This document shows, one piece after another, positions 49,201 through 57,676 of a stretch of DNA of 64,000 nucleotides. Below the pieces are notes generated by a model, which had not been told where the DNA came from, made no database searches, and was given only the letters and a program-made list of their open reading frames with translations. Location: contig NZ_JACBZT010000001.1 of the NCBI RefSeq assembly GCF_013408985.1, positions 2,108,001 to 2,172,000 on the forward strand, read 5' to 3'. The translations under genes and the position numbers were made by a program. Within the stretch, counting starts at the first letter, position 1, and each line of letters begins with the position of its first letter. This stretch comes from Petropleomorpha daqingensis (GTDB lineage: Bacteria > Actinomycetota > Actinomycetes > Mycobacteriales > Geodermatophilaceae).

Positions 49201-50472
49201 GCTGGCCGACAGCCCACCGGAGGCGCGCGCGGCCTGGTACCCGCAACCGGACACGGTGCTCTTGGTCGTGACGTTGAAGGCGCCGGCCGGGTACGCGAAG
49301 GTCTGCGGGTCGTACCCCTGCTGGGTCAGTCGCTGCCGGTCGTTGCAGACCTCCTGCTGCTGCGTCGCCGCGTCGAGCGTGGTGAGGTCCTTGTGGTTGA
49401 CCCCCATGCCGCCGATCTCGTTGCCGTCCCGGTAGAGGTCGTCGAGCTGCCACCAGGCCAGGATCTGGGACCCGCCCTGGTCGATCCATCCGCTCGGTTC
49501 GTAGAAAGTGCCACGGAGGTTGTGGGCGTTCAGCAGCGGGCGCGCGTAGGTGTACTGGCTCTTGTAGGCATCGTTGAAGGTCAGCGAGACGACCGTCGGG
49601 TCCAGCGGCAGCGGAGGAGGAGCGGGAGCGCCCATGACGTCGCGCACGGTCCGGACCGTCGTCCCGGCGGGCGCGCCGCTCTGCAGCCAGTCGAGGAACT
49701 GGGAGAGGACGGCGTCGTCGATCGGCTTGGACGAGGCCATGCACGTGCTGTAGGTCGACGTTCCGGCGTGGCAGACCTGGTTGAACGAGATGGGCAGCCA
49801 GCCGCCGCCCTTCGCGGCCGCCTGGTTCACGTCCGCCTGCAGCTGCGCCAGCGTGATGGCGCCGGTCGGCACGAAGGCGGTCCGGATCGCGTAGCGGTCC
49901 GTGGGCGGGATGGGCTCGGCCCAGGGCCCCGTCGTGGCGGTGGGCTGGGCCAGGCCGCCGATGGTCCGGGCTGCCAGGTATCCGCAGCCCTGCACCGTGG
50001 CCTCGGCCGTCGCGTTCACACCTGCACCCGGGTAGGCGAACGTCTGCGGATCCACGCCTTGGGTGATCAGCGTCTGGCGGTCACCGCAGACCTGGGTCTG
50101 CTGGGTCGCCGCGTCGATCGTGGTGAGGTTCCGGTGATCGGTGCCCATGCCACCGATCTCGTCCCCGTCGCGGTAGAGGGTCCGCACCTGCCCCCACGAC
50201 ATGCTGCTGTTCGAGCCGGCCGTCACCCAGCCGCTGGCCACGTAGAAGGTGGCCGTCATCTGGTGGGCCTGCAGGACCGGGCGGGCGTAGGAGAACTGGC
50301 TGACATGCCCGTCGTTGAAGGTCAACGACACCACGGTCGGCCCGGCGGCGGGAGCGGACACGGCAGGGAGGAACGCGAACACGACGGCGGCGCAGGTGAG
50401 CACCCAGAACGCGGCATTGCGCACGCGGTGGGACGACGTGCGTGCCCGGTACGACGGCGAATCGGTGACCAC
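46237..50472 (-). CDS. Large secreted protein with three NodB-like modules and four PKD repeats
   Basis: This 1411-residue exported protein has a signal peptide (about 18-43, AAFWVLTCAAVVFAFLPAVS). Three polysaccharide-deacetylase-like modules (about 45-285, 292-530, 537-785) follow, then an Ig-like module, four PKD repeats (about 890-1226) and a C-terminal beta domain (1227-1411). Module 3 has TFDDG and HTIDH metal motifs (H599, H603). Modules 1 and 2 read TFNDG/TFNDA and GGMG.DH, losing the Asp and the first His. GTG 50472 has AGGGGAG. It probably modifies or binds the surface polysaccharide made by the neighbouring genes. Confidence 0.88.
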   Translation of the reverse strand: MVTDSPSYRARTSSHRVRNAAFWVLTCAAVVFAFLPAVSAPAAGPTVVSLTFNDGHVSQFSYARPVLQAHQMTATFYVASGWVTAGSNSSMSWGQVRTLYRDGDEIGGMGTDHRNLTTIDAATQQTQVCGDRQTLITQGVDPQTFAYPGAGVNATAEATVQGCGYLAARTIGGLAQPTATTGPWAEPIPPTDRYAIRTAFVPTGAITLAQLQADVNQAAAKGGGWLPISFNQVCHAGTSTYSTCMASSKPIDDAVLSQFLDWLQSGAPAGTTVRTVRDVMGAPAPPPLPLDPTVVSLTFNDAYKSQYTYARPLLNAHNLRGTFYEPSGWIDQGGSQILAWWQLDDLYRDGNEIGGMGVNHKDLTTLDAATQQQEVCNDRQRLTQQGYDPQTFAYPAGAFNVTTKSTVSGCGYQAARASGGLSASGPTYAETLPPKDALAIRTVTTSSPITLADLQNAVNAAAGNGGGWVPLTFNQVCRSSDAGYSTCMASSRPIDEQVFSSFLAWLDGGGAPAGTTVKTVRDAMGITAQPPLANRPTTVSLTFDDGLVSQNLVPPVLASHGYHGSFFINTGPVERGEPGTMTWAQIAALQAAGHDVGGHTIDHVNLKTTTDYDTKYHQVCDDRADLIQHGFNPVSFAYPEAAFDATAEEIVRLCGYQTGRTGGSVSPTGPLYAETIPPRDPYATRVLGTTYDGPITLASLQDAVSAASSHGGGWLQTLFHQVCQNGTSGFDTCMAGYRPVDLATLQAFVDWLANGAPSGVSVKSVAEVMGVAPLVTIATPASGATVGGTTQFSGTADPSGGNVSVTVYSGSYPKGIAVATATAATTGGSWSATLSSALASGTYTVSAAQTRGGLTGVSVPTTFTVDSSIGAPTAAFTVDKTSGTAPLAVQFTDTSTGGPTSWAWDFGDTTSATTQNPAHTYTTPGTYQVTLTATNTTGSTTSAATTITVSSAPVAPTAAFTVDKTSGTAPLAVQFTDTSTGGPTSWAWDFGDTTSATTQNPAHTYTTPGTYQVTLTATNTTGSTTSAATTITVSSAPVAPTATFTVDKTSGTAPLAVQFTDTSTGGPTSWAWDFGDTTSATTQNPAHTYTTPGTYQVTLTATNTTGSTTSAATTITVSPAPVAPTATFTVDKTSGTAPLAVQFTDTSTGTPTSWAWDFGDTTSATTQNPAHTYTTPGTYQVTLTATNTTGSTTSAATTITVTKAPIQARSSSTASGSNTTVAVPRPAGVVTGDVLVVEITSEQNPTMTAVPAGWTAVTAAPLTVGTTARVWSYVHVVTNAATDPASYTWTLSARLKWAATMTAFSGVDNANPIDVPATSATTTTAATTLTVPGVSTVTAGAMLVSGLGLSANGITASGPAGWTIAAQTTGTQKTGLAYRLTGAAAASGNLTWSLSKATTAGGWLVALRPAP
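46871..47866 (-). repeat. Four near-identical 252-bp tandem repeats (PKD domains)
   Basis: Units begin at 46871, 47123, 47375 and 47627, each 252 bases, differing at only a few positions (for example valine/threonine or glycine/proline changes). They encode four 84-residue PKD repeats (each FTVDKTSGTAPLAVQFTDTS, then SWAWDFGDTTSATTQNPAHT). The high identity suggests recent unequal recombination. Confidence 0.9.
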
Positions 50473-50660
50473 GGGTGCTCCCCTGAACCTTCGGTGCGGG
50501 GCGGATTGCGAGAGCAGCCCCGAGGTGTGGCGACACGCTGGGGGTCTGCTGGACGGGCATGGCTGCGGAACGGCTTCACCGGCGTCGGCTCGTCGCGGGC
50601 GGCGCGCGGCAGGGTTGGCCGGTTGCGGAGGCGACCGGGCTCGGGAACGGGCTCGCCCGT

Positions 50661-51452
50661 TCACTCATCGCCTCCGAGGAACGCCCGGTACGCGGCCCGC
50701 GCCCGGGTGCGCAGCGGCACCAGTTCCGGCCGGTGCAGGTCCGCCCGCAGCGCCTCCTTGGCCTGCCGGCGCCTCTCCGAGGGAAGCCACGCCTCTGAGT
50801 CCTCAGGCGGCGCGGGACGGGTGGTGGGATCGGAGAGGGCGCGGAGAAGCTCCTGCTTCGGGACCTGCCCGGACTCGAACGCCAGCAGCGTCGGCCAGTG
50901 CGTGGGGCGTAGCCCGATCAGCTCGGCCACGAGCGGTTCGTCCTCGGCCGGGAGGGCGAAGGTGGTGCCGAAGCGGTCGTTGATCCGCTGCACCGCTGCG
51001 CGTGGGTCCCTGGTCACCTCGTCGAAGTCGGCCACCACGACCGAGTCGCGGTAGGGCAGGAGGCGTTCGTGGTAGCGGGCGTGCGCCAGGAGCGCGTCGC
51101 GAACCGTCACGTGCGGCTCTCGTGCGGCCTGGGAGAGCGCTGTCCCGTCCGGCTCGCGGACCAGGACGAGCGTGGGCAGTGCCCGTCGCGTGGCCGCGAT
51201 GACCTGCGCCGGCGCGTGCAAGTGGTGGGCCAGGCGGACCGGCCGCGGCTGCGCGAGCTGGAACGCGTAGACCATGTGGGTGCTCGCTGCACGCGTGTAG
51301 GCGTCGATGACCAGCTCCGTGTCCACCCCTACGACCTGCGGGCTCGGCCCCGGATAGCGGCGTCGCGCCAGCGGCAGGTAGAGGGCCGGCTGCTCGCTCA
51401 ACCAGGTGCGCGTCAGGTGGCGAGCCCGACCGAGCGCAGGAGGGGGGTTCAC
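50661..51452 (-). CDS. Sulfotransferase-like protein
   Basis: This 263-residue soluble protein has an N-terminal region with DTELVIDAYTRAASTHMVYA, resembling the PAPS-binding 5'-loop of sulfotransferases (although GRSGTT is not exact), then LPTLVLVREPDGTALSQA and a C-terminal helical part (RINDRFGTTFALPAEDEPLV). GTG 51452 has GGAG upstream. It neighbours ATP sulfurylase and polysaccharide genes. The fold assignment is moderate and the acceptor is unknown; a sugar acceptor would fit. Confidence 0.65.
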   Translation of the reverse strand: MNPPPALGRARHLTRTWLSEQPALYLPLARRRYPGPSPQVVGVDTELVIDAYTRAASTHMVYAFQLAQPRPVRLAHHLHAPAQVIAATRRALPTLVLVREPDGTALSQAAREPHVTVRDALLAHARYHERLLPYRDSVVVADFDEVTRDPRAAVQRINDRFGTTFALPAEDEPLVAELIGLRPTHWPTLLAFESGQVPKQELLRALSDPTTRPAPPEDSEAWLPSERRRQAKEALRADLHRPELVPLRTRARAAYRAFLGGDE

Positions 51453-51462
51453 GGGAGCTCCG

Positions 51463-52122
51463 TCAATCCACGTCGTCGCCTTGGGGCAGCTCGGCCAGCG
51501 TGATCGCGCCGTCCTCGACCCAGAACTGGGTGAGGGAGCCGCGCCCCACCGGGATGCGCCACTCCTCGCCCTCGACCCCGGTGAGCCGCGACACCGCCAG
51601 ACGGATCATCACCGCGTGGCTCACCGCCACGACCGTCTCACCGGCGTGCCGGCCGCCGATCAGCTGCAGCGCTCCCACCATGCGCTCCTGCGCATCCTGG
51701 AGCCGCTCGCCCATCGGGCACGCCGCCCGGCTGGGGGATGTGCGGTAGAGGTCGAAGGCGGCGGGGTCGTAGACGGCCGCCTCGCCGGCGGTCATCCCCT
51801 CCCAGACGCCGTAGTCCACGTTGTTCAGCCCGTGCAGGATGCGCAGGTCAGGGATCCTCGCCTCGTCGGCGATGATCTGCGCTGTGGCGATCGTTCGTCG
51901 CAAGGGCCCGCAGTAGACGGCGCTGAGTCCCACGTCCGACAGCTGCCGGGCTGCGTCGACTGCGTCCTGGTAGCCCTGGGCGTCCAGCGGCACGTCGCGG
52001 CGTCCTCGGTACCGGTTCTCGACGTTCATGGTCGTCGTCCCGTGGCGGACGACGAACAGCCGGCACGCGGTGGTCGTCGTCGCGGGCCGCGCTGCGGTCA
52101 GCGGTTGCTCGGAGATGGTCAC
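51463..52122 (-). CDS. Histidine phosphatase family protein (phosphoglycerate mutase-like)
   Basis: This 219-residue enzyme has the catalytic RHG motif LFVVRHGTTTMNVENRYRG (phospho-His), then LSAVYCGPLRRTIATAQ, NVDYGVWEGMTAGEA, and the second His VAVSHAVMIRLAV. These proteins remove phosphates from small molecules or proteins. GTG 52122 has GAGGAG upstream. It is followed 10 bases later by the sulfotransferase-like gene on the same strand, so co-transcription is likely. Confidence 0.93.
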   Translation of the reverse strand: MTISEQPLTAARPATTTTACRLFVVRHGTTTMNVENRYRGRRDVPLDAQGYQDAVDAARQLSDVGLSAVYCGPLRRTIATAQIIADEARIPDLRILHGLNNVDYGVWEGMTAGEAAVYDPAAFDLYRTSPSRAACPMGERLQDAQERMVGALQLIGGRHAGETVVAVSHAVMIRLAVSRLTGVEGEEWRIPVGRGSLTQFWVEDGAITLAELPQGDDVD

Positions 52123-52443
52123 GGCACTCCTCAGTGGCCCGCAGCACGATCCGTCATTGCTCCGCTGCGCTCGGTGAATGGCAATCCATCGAACGGAGTG
52201 TCGGGCAGATTAGGCGCAGATCCGCGTCGTGGGAACCCGGTCAGGAGCCTTTTGTGCGTCCGGGAGGGATCATTTCTGGCGACGCGGCGGTCTCGCATCC
52301 GGATGGGCGGCGAGCGCTTTCCGCGTGCACCGGGACAATAGGTCGCAGAACCCTGCCTCGCGGCCCCTTCTTGCGGCTATGTTGACGGGCCGCGGTCCCA
52401 TTCCGGACGGTTGCCCGGGATGCTGAAATCGACAGGGGGCAGC
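52123..52443. other. Divergent intergenic region upstream of the antiporter and histidine phosphatase
   Basis: This 321-base region between divergent genes has lower GC than its surroundings in parts, as expected for promoters. It contains no credible gene and no clear hairpin. No specific -35/-10 pair is confidently assigned. Confidence 0.5.
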
Positions 52444-53790
52444 ATGTCGACTGAAGCCCTGGGGTCGCTGGCTCTCGCCCTGCTGCTGTTGCTGGCGGGA
52501 GCCAACCTGCTCGGTCAGGTCGCGGTGCGCCTCCGCCAGCCGCGGGTCGTGGGGGAGATCCTCGCCGGTGTCCTGCTCGGCCCGTCCCTGCTCGGGTTGC
52601 TGGCGCCGGGAGCGGCCGCGGCGATCTTCGGCTCCGGTGGGGAGGACGCCTCCACGGTGGTCCTGGGCTTCCTCTACCAGCTGGGGCTGCTGCTGCTGAT
52701 GTTCGTCTCGGGCGCCGGGGTGCGCAACGTGCTCACCAGGGAGAACAGGAAGCCGACCGCGTGGATGCTCGGCCTGGGGACGGCGCTGCCGTTCCTCGTG
52801 GCCCTGGGCGTCGCGCCGCTGCTGCCGCTCCACCGGTTCATGGGTGAGGCGGGGAACCGACCGGCGGTCGTGCTCGTGTTCGCCATCGCCGCGGCCGTGA
52901 CATCCATCCCGGTGATCACCAAGATCTTCCACGACCTCGGGATCCTGCACACCCGTTTCGCCGGCCTCATGCTGGGCGTCGCCGTCCTCGAGGACATCGT
53001 CCTGTGGGGGTTCCTCGCCGTCGCCACAGCCCTCGCCTCTGCGACCGGTGGTGCGCCCGGAGCCGGACTGGCCGGACGAGTGGCGCTGCACGTCGGGACG
53101 AACGTCCTGTACGTGGCGCTGGCCATGACCGTGCTCCCGCTGCTGCTCCGCCGCCTGAGCCGTGCCCGGTGGAACGTCCTGGCCAGCGGGTCCCCGATCG
53201 CCTGGCTCATGGTCGTCTTCCTCGGCTACGTCTGCGTGGCCGCCGTCCTGGACGTCACGCTCGCCTTCGCGGCCTTCCTCGCCGGGTTCGGCCTGGTCGG
53301 CGGCGTCTCGAACAGCGAGGAGCCGCGCTTCCGGGCCGCGTTCGACGCCCTCAGCCGCGTCTCCTCGGCGGTCTTCATCCCCGTCTACTTCGCGCTCGTC
53401 GGCTACCGCCTCGACTTCACGCGGGGGTTCTCGGTGGTCATGCTGGTCGCGTTCCTGGTCGGTTCCACGGCGGTCGTCCTCGTCTCGGTGGGCCTGGCCG
53501 CCCATGTGTCGGGCTTCCGGGGTCTGGACATCGTCAACCTCGCCCTGACGCACAACGCCCGAGGCGGCCCGGGCATCGTGCTGGCCAGCGTGGCGCTCGA
53601 CGCGGGCATCATCAGCCCGCCGTTCTTCACGACGCTCGTCCTGACCGCGGTCCTCACGTCCCAGGCGTGCGGGGCCTGGCTGGACTTCGTGCTGCGGAGG
53701 GGATGGCCGCTGCTGGCGAGCGAGGGACCGGTGCAGCGGAGCGGTCAGGCGGCGTCGGGCGTCGCCGCGGCGCAGGTGGAACGGCGATGA
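52444..53790 (+). CDS. Cation:proton antiporter (CPA2 family)
   Basis: This 448-residue membrane protein has about 12 hydrophobic segments. The family parts are VVGEILAGVLLGPSLLG near residue 35, IAAAVTSIPVITKIFHDLG and LMLGVAVLEDIVLWGFLAV, and the C-terminal half ends with NLALTHNARGGPGIVLAS. These carry Na+ or K+ in exchange for H+. It has no C-terminal RCK domain. ATG 52444 has AGGGGGC 4 bases upstream. Its stop overlaps the ATP sulfurylase start by 4 bases (ATGA), an unusual pairing which suggests shared regulation. Confidence 0.92.
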   Translation: MSTEALGSLALALLLLLAGANLLGQVAVRLRQPRVVGEILAGVLLGPSLLGLLAPGAAAAIFGSGGEDASTVVLGFLYQLGLLLLMFVSGAGVRNVLTRENRKPTAWMLGLGTALPFLVALGVAPLLPLHRFMGEAGNRPAVVLVFAIAAAVTSIPVITKIFHDLGILHTRFAGLMLGVAVLEDIVLWGFLAVATALASATGGAPGAGLAGRVALHVGTNVLYVALAMTVLPLLLRRLSRARWNVLASGSPIAWLMVVFLGYVCVAAVLDVTLAFAAFLAGFGLVGGVSNSEEPRFRAAFDALSRVSSAVFIPVYFALVGYRLDFTRGFSVVMLVAFLVGSTAVVLVSVGLAAHVSGFRGLDIVNLALTHNARGGPGIVLASVALDAGIISPPFFTTLVLTAVLTSQACGAWLDFVLRRGWPLLASEGPVQRSGQAASGVAAAQVERR

Positions 53791-55001
53791 GTGCCCGGGC
53801 GCGGGCCGCGGAAGAGCGGGACGGGCCGGCTCCGCCACCGCACGGAGGGCAGCTGGTCGATCTGCTGGTGCCGTCGGGACGTGCCGTCGAGCTGCTCCGC
53901 GTGGTGGAGGGGCTGCCGTCGTGGGAGCTCACCCGCCGTCAGCGGTGCGATCTGGAACTCCTCGCCACGGGCGCGTTCTCGCCTCTGCGCAGCTTCCTGG
54001 ACCGGGCCGACAGTGAGTCGGTCTGCGCCTCCATGCGTCTGACCAGCGGCGAGCTGTGGCCTGTCCCCGTCACCCTCGACCTGCCGGGGAACGTGGTGGA
54101 TGCGGGCAGCGCAGCCGGCGCCGTGGTGCTGCGTGTCAAGGGCTCCCCACTCGCCGTGCTGTGGTTGCGCGAGGCATGGCAGCCCGATCGTGTCGCCGAG
54201 GCGAGAGCGGTGTTCGGCACCACCGACCCCGCCCACCCCGGCGTGCACCATCTCCTGCACCAGACCCATCCCTGGTACGTGACCGGCCGGCTGGAGGTGC
54301 TACGGCTACCGCACCACCCGGCCTTCGGGGCCCTGCGGCACACCCCTGCCGAGGTCCGATCCCTGCTGAGCGAGCGGGGCTGGCAGCGTGTGGTCGCCTT
54401 CCAGACCCGCAATCCCATGCATCGGGCCCACCAGGAGCTGACCATCCGTGCGGCGCGGGATCTGGACGCGGCAGTCCTGCTCCACCCCGTCGTGGGGGTG
54501 ACCAAGCCCGGCGACGTGGACCGGTACGTGCGCGTGCGGTGCTACCAGGCACTGCTGCCGACCTATCCGCCCGACCGCGTCCTCCTGTCCCTGCTCCCTC
54601 TGGCGATGCGCATGGCCGGCCCCCGGGAGGCCCTGTGGCACGCCATCATCCGCAAGAACCACGGCGCGACGCACTTCATCGTCGGTCGCGACCACGCCGG
54701 TCCCGGTGTCGACGCCGGCGGCAGGCCCTTCTACGAGCCGTACGCCGCCCAGGAGCTGGTCCGCAGGCACGAGGCGGAGCTGGGGATCGGCGTCGTGCCG
54801 TTCCGGCGGATGGTCTACGTGGAGGAGCTCCGGCGGTACATCCCCGAGGACGAGATCGAGCCCGGACAGCACTGTCTGCACATCTCCGGAACCGAGCAAC
54901 GCCGCCGCCTCTTCGACGGTGCGGAGCTGCCGGATTGGTTCACGCCGCCCGAGGTGGCCGCGGAGCTGCGCCGCACCTGGTCGGCGACCGGCCGGGGGTG
55001 A
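53787..55001 (+). CDS. sat: Sulfate adenylyltransferase (ATP sulfurylase)
   Basis: This 404-residue enzyme makes adenosine-5'-phosphosulfate from ATP and sulfate. It has the PUA-like N-terminal domain (about 20-190) and the catalytic domain with QTRNPMHRAHQELT (equivalent to the HxxH nucleotide motif), GRDHAGPGVDAGGRPFY and HISGTEQRRRLF. The homo-oligomeric Sat type differs from CysDN. It overlaps the antiporter gene and lies near a sulfotransferase-like gene and exopolysaccharide genes; no APS kinase is present in this window. Confidence 0.94.
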   Translation: MSARARAAEERDGPAPPPHGGQLVDLLVPSGRAVELLRVVEGLPSWELTRRQRCDLELLATGAFSPLRSFLDRADSESVCASMRLTSGELWPVPVTLDLPGNVVDAGSAAGAVVLRVKGSPLAVLWLREAWQPDRVAEARAVFGTTDPAHPGVHHLLHQTHPWYVTGRLEVLRLPHHPAFGALRHTPAEVRSLLSERGWQRVVAFQTRNPMHRAHQELTIRAARDLDAAVLLHPVVGVTKPGDVDRYVRVRCYQALLPTYPPDRVLLSLLPLAMRMAGPREALWHAIIRKNHGATHFIVGRDHAGPGVDAGGRPFYEPYAAQELVRRHEAELGIGVVPFRRMVYVEELRRYIPEDEIEPGQHCLHISGTEQRRRLFDGAELPDWFTPPEVAAELRRTWSATGRG

Positions 55002-55028
55002 TACCGGGCGGACGTCCTGCGCCTCAGC

Positions 55029-56210
55029 TCAGTCGTGGCTCCCCTCGGCCAGCGCGGCGCGCACCTCCCGGCCCCAGCCGGTGGGTGCCCCTGCGTCATC
55101 AGCGACCAGGGACAGGCAATCGCCCCACGCGTTCCACGTCCACACGGTCCAGCTGGCCGCGTGGCGGTCGAGCCAGCTGAGGAGGCGCTCGGAGAAGCCA
55201 CGGCGCCCCACGGCGTCGGGGCGGCACGTTTCCCCCGCCACCACCGCGCCGTCCGCCCCGATCTCGCCGGCGTACAGCGGAACCCGGTCGGCGAGCCCGG
55301 CCAGGACGTCGTCGTAACACCGGACGTCGGCGCAGATGCGGTTGAAGGCGTAGCCGTGGAACGAGGCGACGAGCTGGTCCATCGGATCCCTCGGCCGGTA
55401 CTCCAGCCACCGGTCGAGCACCTCGGCCCAGTGGATGCCCCCCACGGCCAGGACGTTGGTCGCCCCAGTCGACCGGACGGCGGCGATGAGCTCGTCCATC
55501 CCCGCCGCTGTGTAGGGCTGCCCGGTGTTCTGCGACGTGAGCGTGCACCCCCCGTCTCGCCAGCACTCCCACGCGCGCCTGCTGTCGGCCTCGCCGAACG
55601 GCCACGGCTCGTTGAACAGGTCGAACACGACTCCGGTGTCCCCGCGGAAGGAGGTCGCGACCTGCCGCCAGAACTCGGGGCTGTGGTCGCGGTCGGGCAT
55701 CTGCTCCTGCTCGAGCGACCGGCCGTCCGCCGGTGCCGACCGGTGCAGGTCGAGGACGACGACGAACCCGTGCCGGCGGAGCAGCTGCACGTATCCCTCG
55801 ATGGCGCGCTGGTACGCGGTGCCACCGAACCCGGGGTGTACCCCCAGGCCGAGCCAGCACTGCTCGTTCAGCGGCACACGGACGGTGTTCGCCCCACGCC
55901 AGCGGGACATCCGTTCCACGACCGCCTCGGGTACCTCCTCGGGTGCGCCCCCCGGCAGGTCGAAGATGCCCCAGCCCTCGACGCATGCGTACTCGGTGCC
56001 CGACGTGTTGAACCCGCGGAGCACGACGGGATGGCCCTCGTCGTCGACGAGCTCCGCGTGGTGGACCGCCAGTCCCGAGATCGGTTCAGCCGCGGACGCA
56101 GAGCTCGCCCGGGTGGTCTCCTGCCCGCAGGCGGAAGCGAGAAGCGTGCCCGATGCGAGGAGGATCGTGCCGTAGACGATGCGGAGGCGCGACCACCTCC
56201 AGCCGGCCAT
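55029..56210 (-). CDS. Lipoprotein glycoside hydrolase family 5
   Basis: This 393-residue exported glycosidase has a lipobox (LLASACGQ, Cys at about 28). The TIM-barrel family has the acid/base region VVFDLFNEPWPFGEAD (Glu of NEP) and the nucleophile region LYAGEIGADG. Early parts are VVLRGFNTSGTEYA and VRVPLNEQCWLG. GH5 enzymes cut beta-glucans or mannans. Its place next to polysaccharide genes suggests trimming or turnover of that polymer. It is divergent from the Gfo/Idh dehydrogenase. Confidence 0.92.
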   Translation of the reverse strand: MAGWRWSRLRIVYGTILLASGTLLASACGQETTRASSASAAEPISGLAVHHAELVDDEGHPVVLRGFNTSGTEYACVEGWGIFDLPGGAPEEVPEAVVERMSRWRGANTVRVPLNEQCWLGLGVHPGFGGTAYQRAIEGYVQLLRRHGFVVVLDLHRSAPADGRSLEQEQMPDRDHSPEFWRQVATSFRGDTGVVFDLFNEPWPFGEADSRRAWECWRDGGCTLTSQNTGQPYTAAGMDELIAAVRSTGATNVLAVGGIHWAEVLDRWLEYRPRDPMDQLVASFHGYAFNRICADVRCYDDVLAGLADRVPLYAGEIGADGAVVAGETCRPDAVGRRGFSERLLSWLDRHAASWTVWTWNAWGDCLSLVADDAGAPTGWGREVRAALAEGSHD

Positions 56211-56613
56211 CGCGTCTCCTCCGCAGGCAGCGAGCGCTGTCGCAGGCTAGACATCGGCGCCAGCTGTCCCAAGAGGCGAACGGCCCTAGTGAGCTCGACG
56301 GGGCGCCAGCGTCCGACAGCGGGGCGTGTTCGCCACCCCGACGAGTCTCCATTTTGGATGGATTGTTCGAGCCCCGAAAAGTTCCGTTAATAGAGGTATG
56401 GACACGACGCCGGAGCGGAGTCAGGATCCATTCGCTTCGCAGGGACGAGTAGGTGCGGAAGTGGCTCGCTGGAATGGGAGGAGACGCCACCTCCGGGGTG
56501 TAGATCGCGCCCATTCAGAAACGCCTGCGAGTTCTGCGCAACGCGCGCCGAAGAATTGGACCGCCCGGGACGTCGAAAATGGCCGCCCCGTGCCGTTGAT
56601 TGCGAAGGCTGCG
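56211..56613. other. Divergent promoter region of the polysaccharide cluster
   Basis: This 403-base gap between GH5 (minus) and the Gfo/Idh gene (plus) contains an AT-richer tract (56349-56400) with TTGTTC and TTAATA 18 bases apart, a weak promoter-like pair. Upstream in-frame ATG at 56400 extends the dehydrogenase frame but lacks the family start. No independent gene is supported. Confidence 0.35.
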
Positions 56614-57666
56614 ATGATGACTGAGTCGGGACTGCGTGTCGGCGTCATAGGCACCGGGTACTGGGGTTCCAAACACGTCCGGGTCGTGAACGGACTCGAG
56701 CGTGTGGCGTCGGTGGCGATCATCGACACCCGCGAGGACCGACTGCGTCCTCTGCTCCGGTCGTACCCGTCGGCTCGAGCCTTCACGAGTCTCGAGGCGG
56801 CATTGCCTCACCTCGACGCCCTGATCGTGGCGACGCCGCCCTCGACGCACGTCCCGCTGGCTCTGGAGGCCATCCGCGCCGGCAAGCACGTCCTGGTGGA
56901 GAAGCCGCTCGCCACCACGACGGCCGGTGCCTGGCAGCTGATCGACGAGGCGGCAGATGCCGGCGTCGTCCTCATGGCCGGACACACCTTCGAGTACAAC
57001 AGCGCCGTCTGGCGACTCCGGGAGATCGTGGAGAGCGGCGAGCTCGGCGATCTCTTCTACATCGACAGCGGCCGGCTGAACCTGGGCCTGTACCAGAGCG
57101 ACGTCAACGTGGTCTGGGACCTCGCCCCCCACGACGTCTCGATCATCAACCTCCTGATGGGGCGGCGCCCGACCTCGGTGCAGGCCTGGGGTTCGCGGCA
57201 TGCCCACCGGCGGTTCGAGGACGTCGCCTACCTGCGTCTGGCGTACGCAGACCTGGGCGTCTCGGCGAACATCCACGTCAGCTGGCTCGACCCGTGCAAG
57301 GTGCGGCGGGTGACGGTCGTCGGAAGCAAGAAGATGGCCGTCTACAACGACCTGGCCATGGAAGAGAAGATCCGCATCCATGACAAGGGCGTGTCCTTCC
57401 CGGTCGACAAGGAGGACCTGACCCAGCCGCCGACGTCGTACCGCTACGGCGACATCACGGCGCCTTACGTTCCCGCCGGTGAGCCGCTGGCCGTCCAGGA
57501 CGACCACTTCGTCGAGTCCGTCGTCACGGGAGCGCCGTGCCTCACCGACGGGCTGAGCGGACTTGCGGTCGTCGAAGTCCTGGAGGCCGCTCAGCTCTCC
57601 CTCGGAAGCGGTCAGTCCGTGCCGCTCGAGGAGAGGGACGGCTCCCTCAGCCTGGCCTCGGCCTGA
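56614..57666 (+). CDS. Gfo/Idh/MocA family sugar dehydrogenase
   Basis: This 350-residue NAD(P)-dependent oxidoreductase has Rossmann motif LRVGVIGTGYWGSKHVR, the family motif AGKHVLVEKPLATT (Lys active), GHTFEYNSAVWRLREI and DLAPHDVSIINLLMG with the catalytic His/Asp. It makes or modifies nucleotide sugars, for example UDP-2-acetamido-type precursors. Two ATGs (56614, 56617) follow GAAGG. It heads the operon with the priming transferase and flippase. The GH5 gene diverges. Confidence 0.93.
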   Translation: MMTESGLRVGVIGTGYWGSKHVRVVNGLERVASVAIIDTREDRLRPLLRSYPSARAFTSLEAALPHLDALIVATPPSTHVPLALEAIRAGKHVLVEKPLATTTAGAWQLIDEAADAGVVLMAGHTFEYNSAVWRLREIVESGELGDLFYIDSGRLNLGLYQSDVNVVWDLAPHDVSIINLLMGRRPTSVQAWGSRHAHRRFEDVAYLRLAYADLGVSANIHVSWLDPCKVRRVTVVGSKKMAVYNDLAMEEKIRIHDKGVSFPVDKEDLTQPPTSYRYGDITAPYVPAGEPLAVQDDHFVESVVTGAPCLTDGLSGLAVVEVLEAAQLSLGSGQSVPLEERDGSLSLASA

Positions 57667-57676
57667 GGCGCTGACG

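Noticed and set aside
56400-56613. Extended N-terminus of the Gfo/Idh protein from the ATG at 56400
   Set aside because: The extension is not similar to the family and a ribosome site precedes the ATGs at 56614 and 56617.
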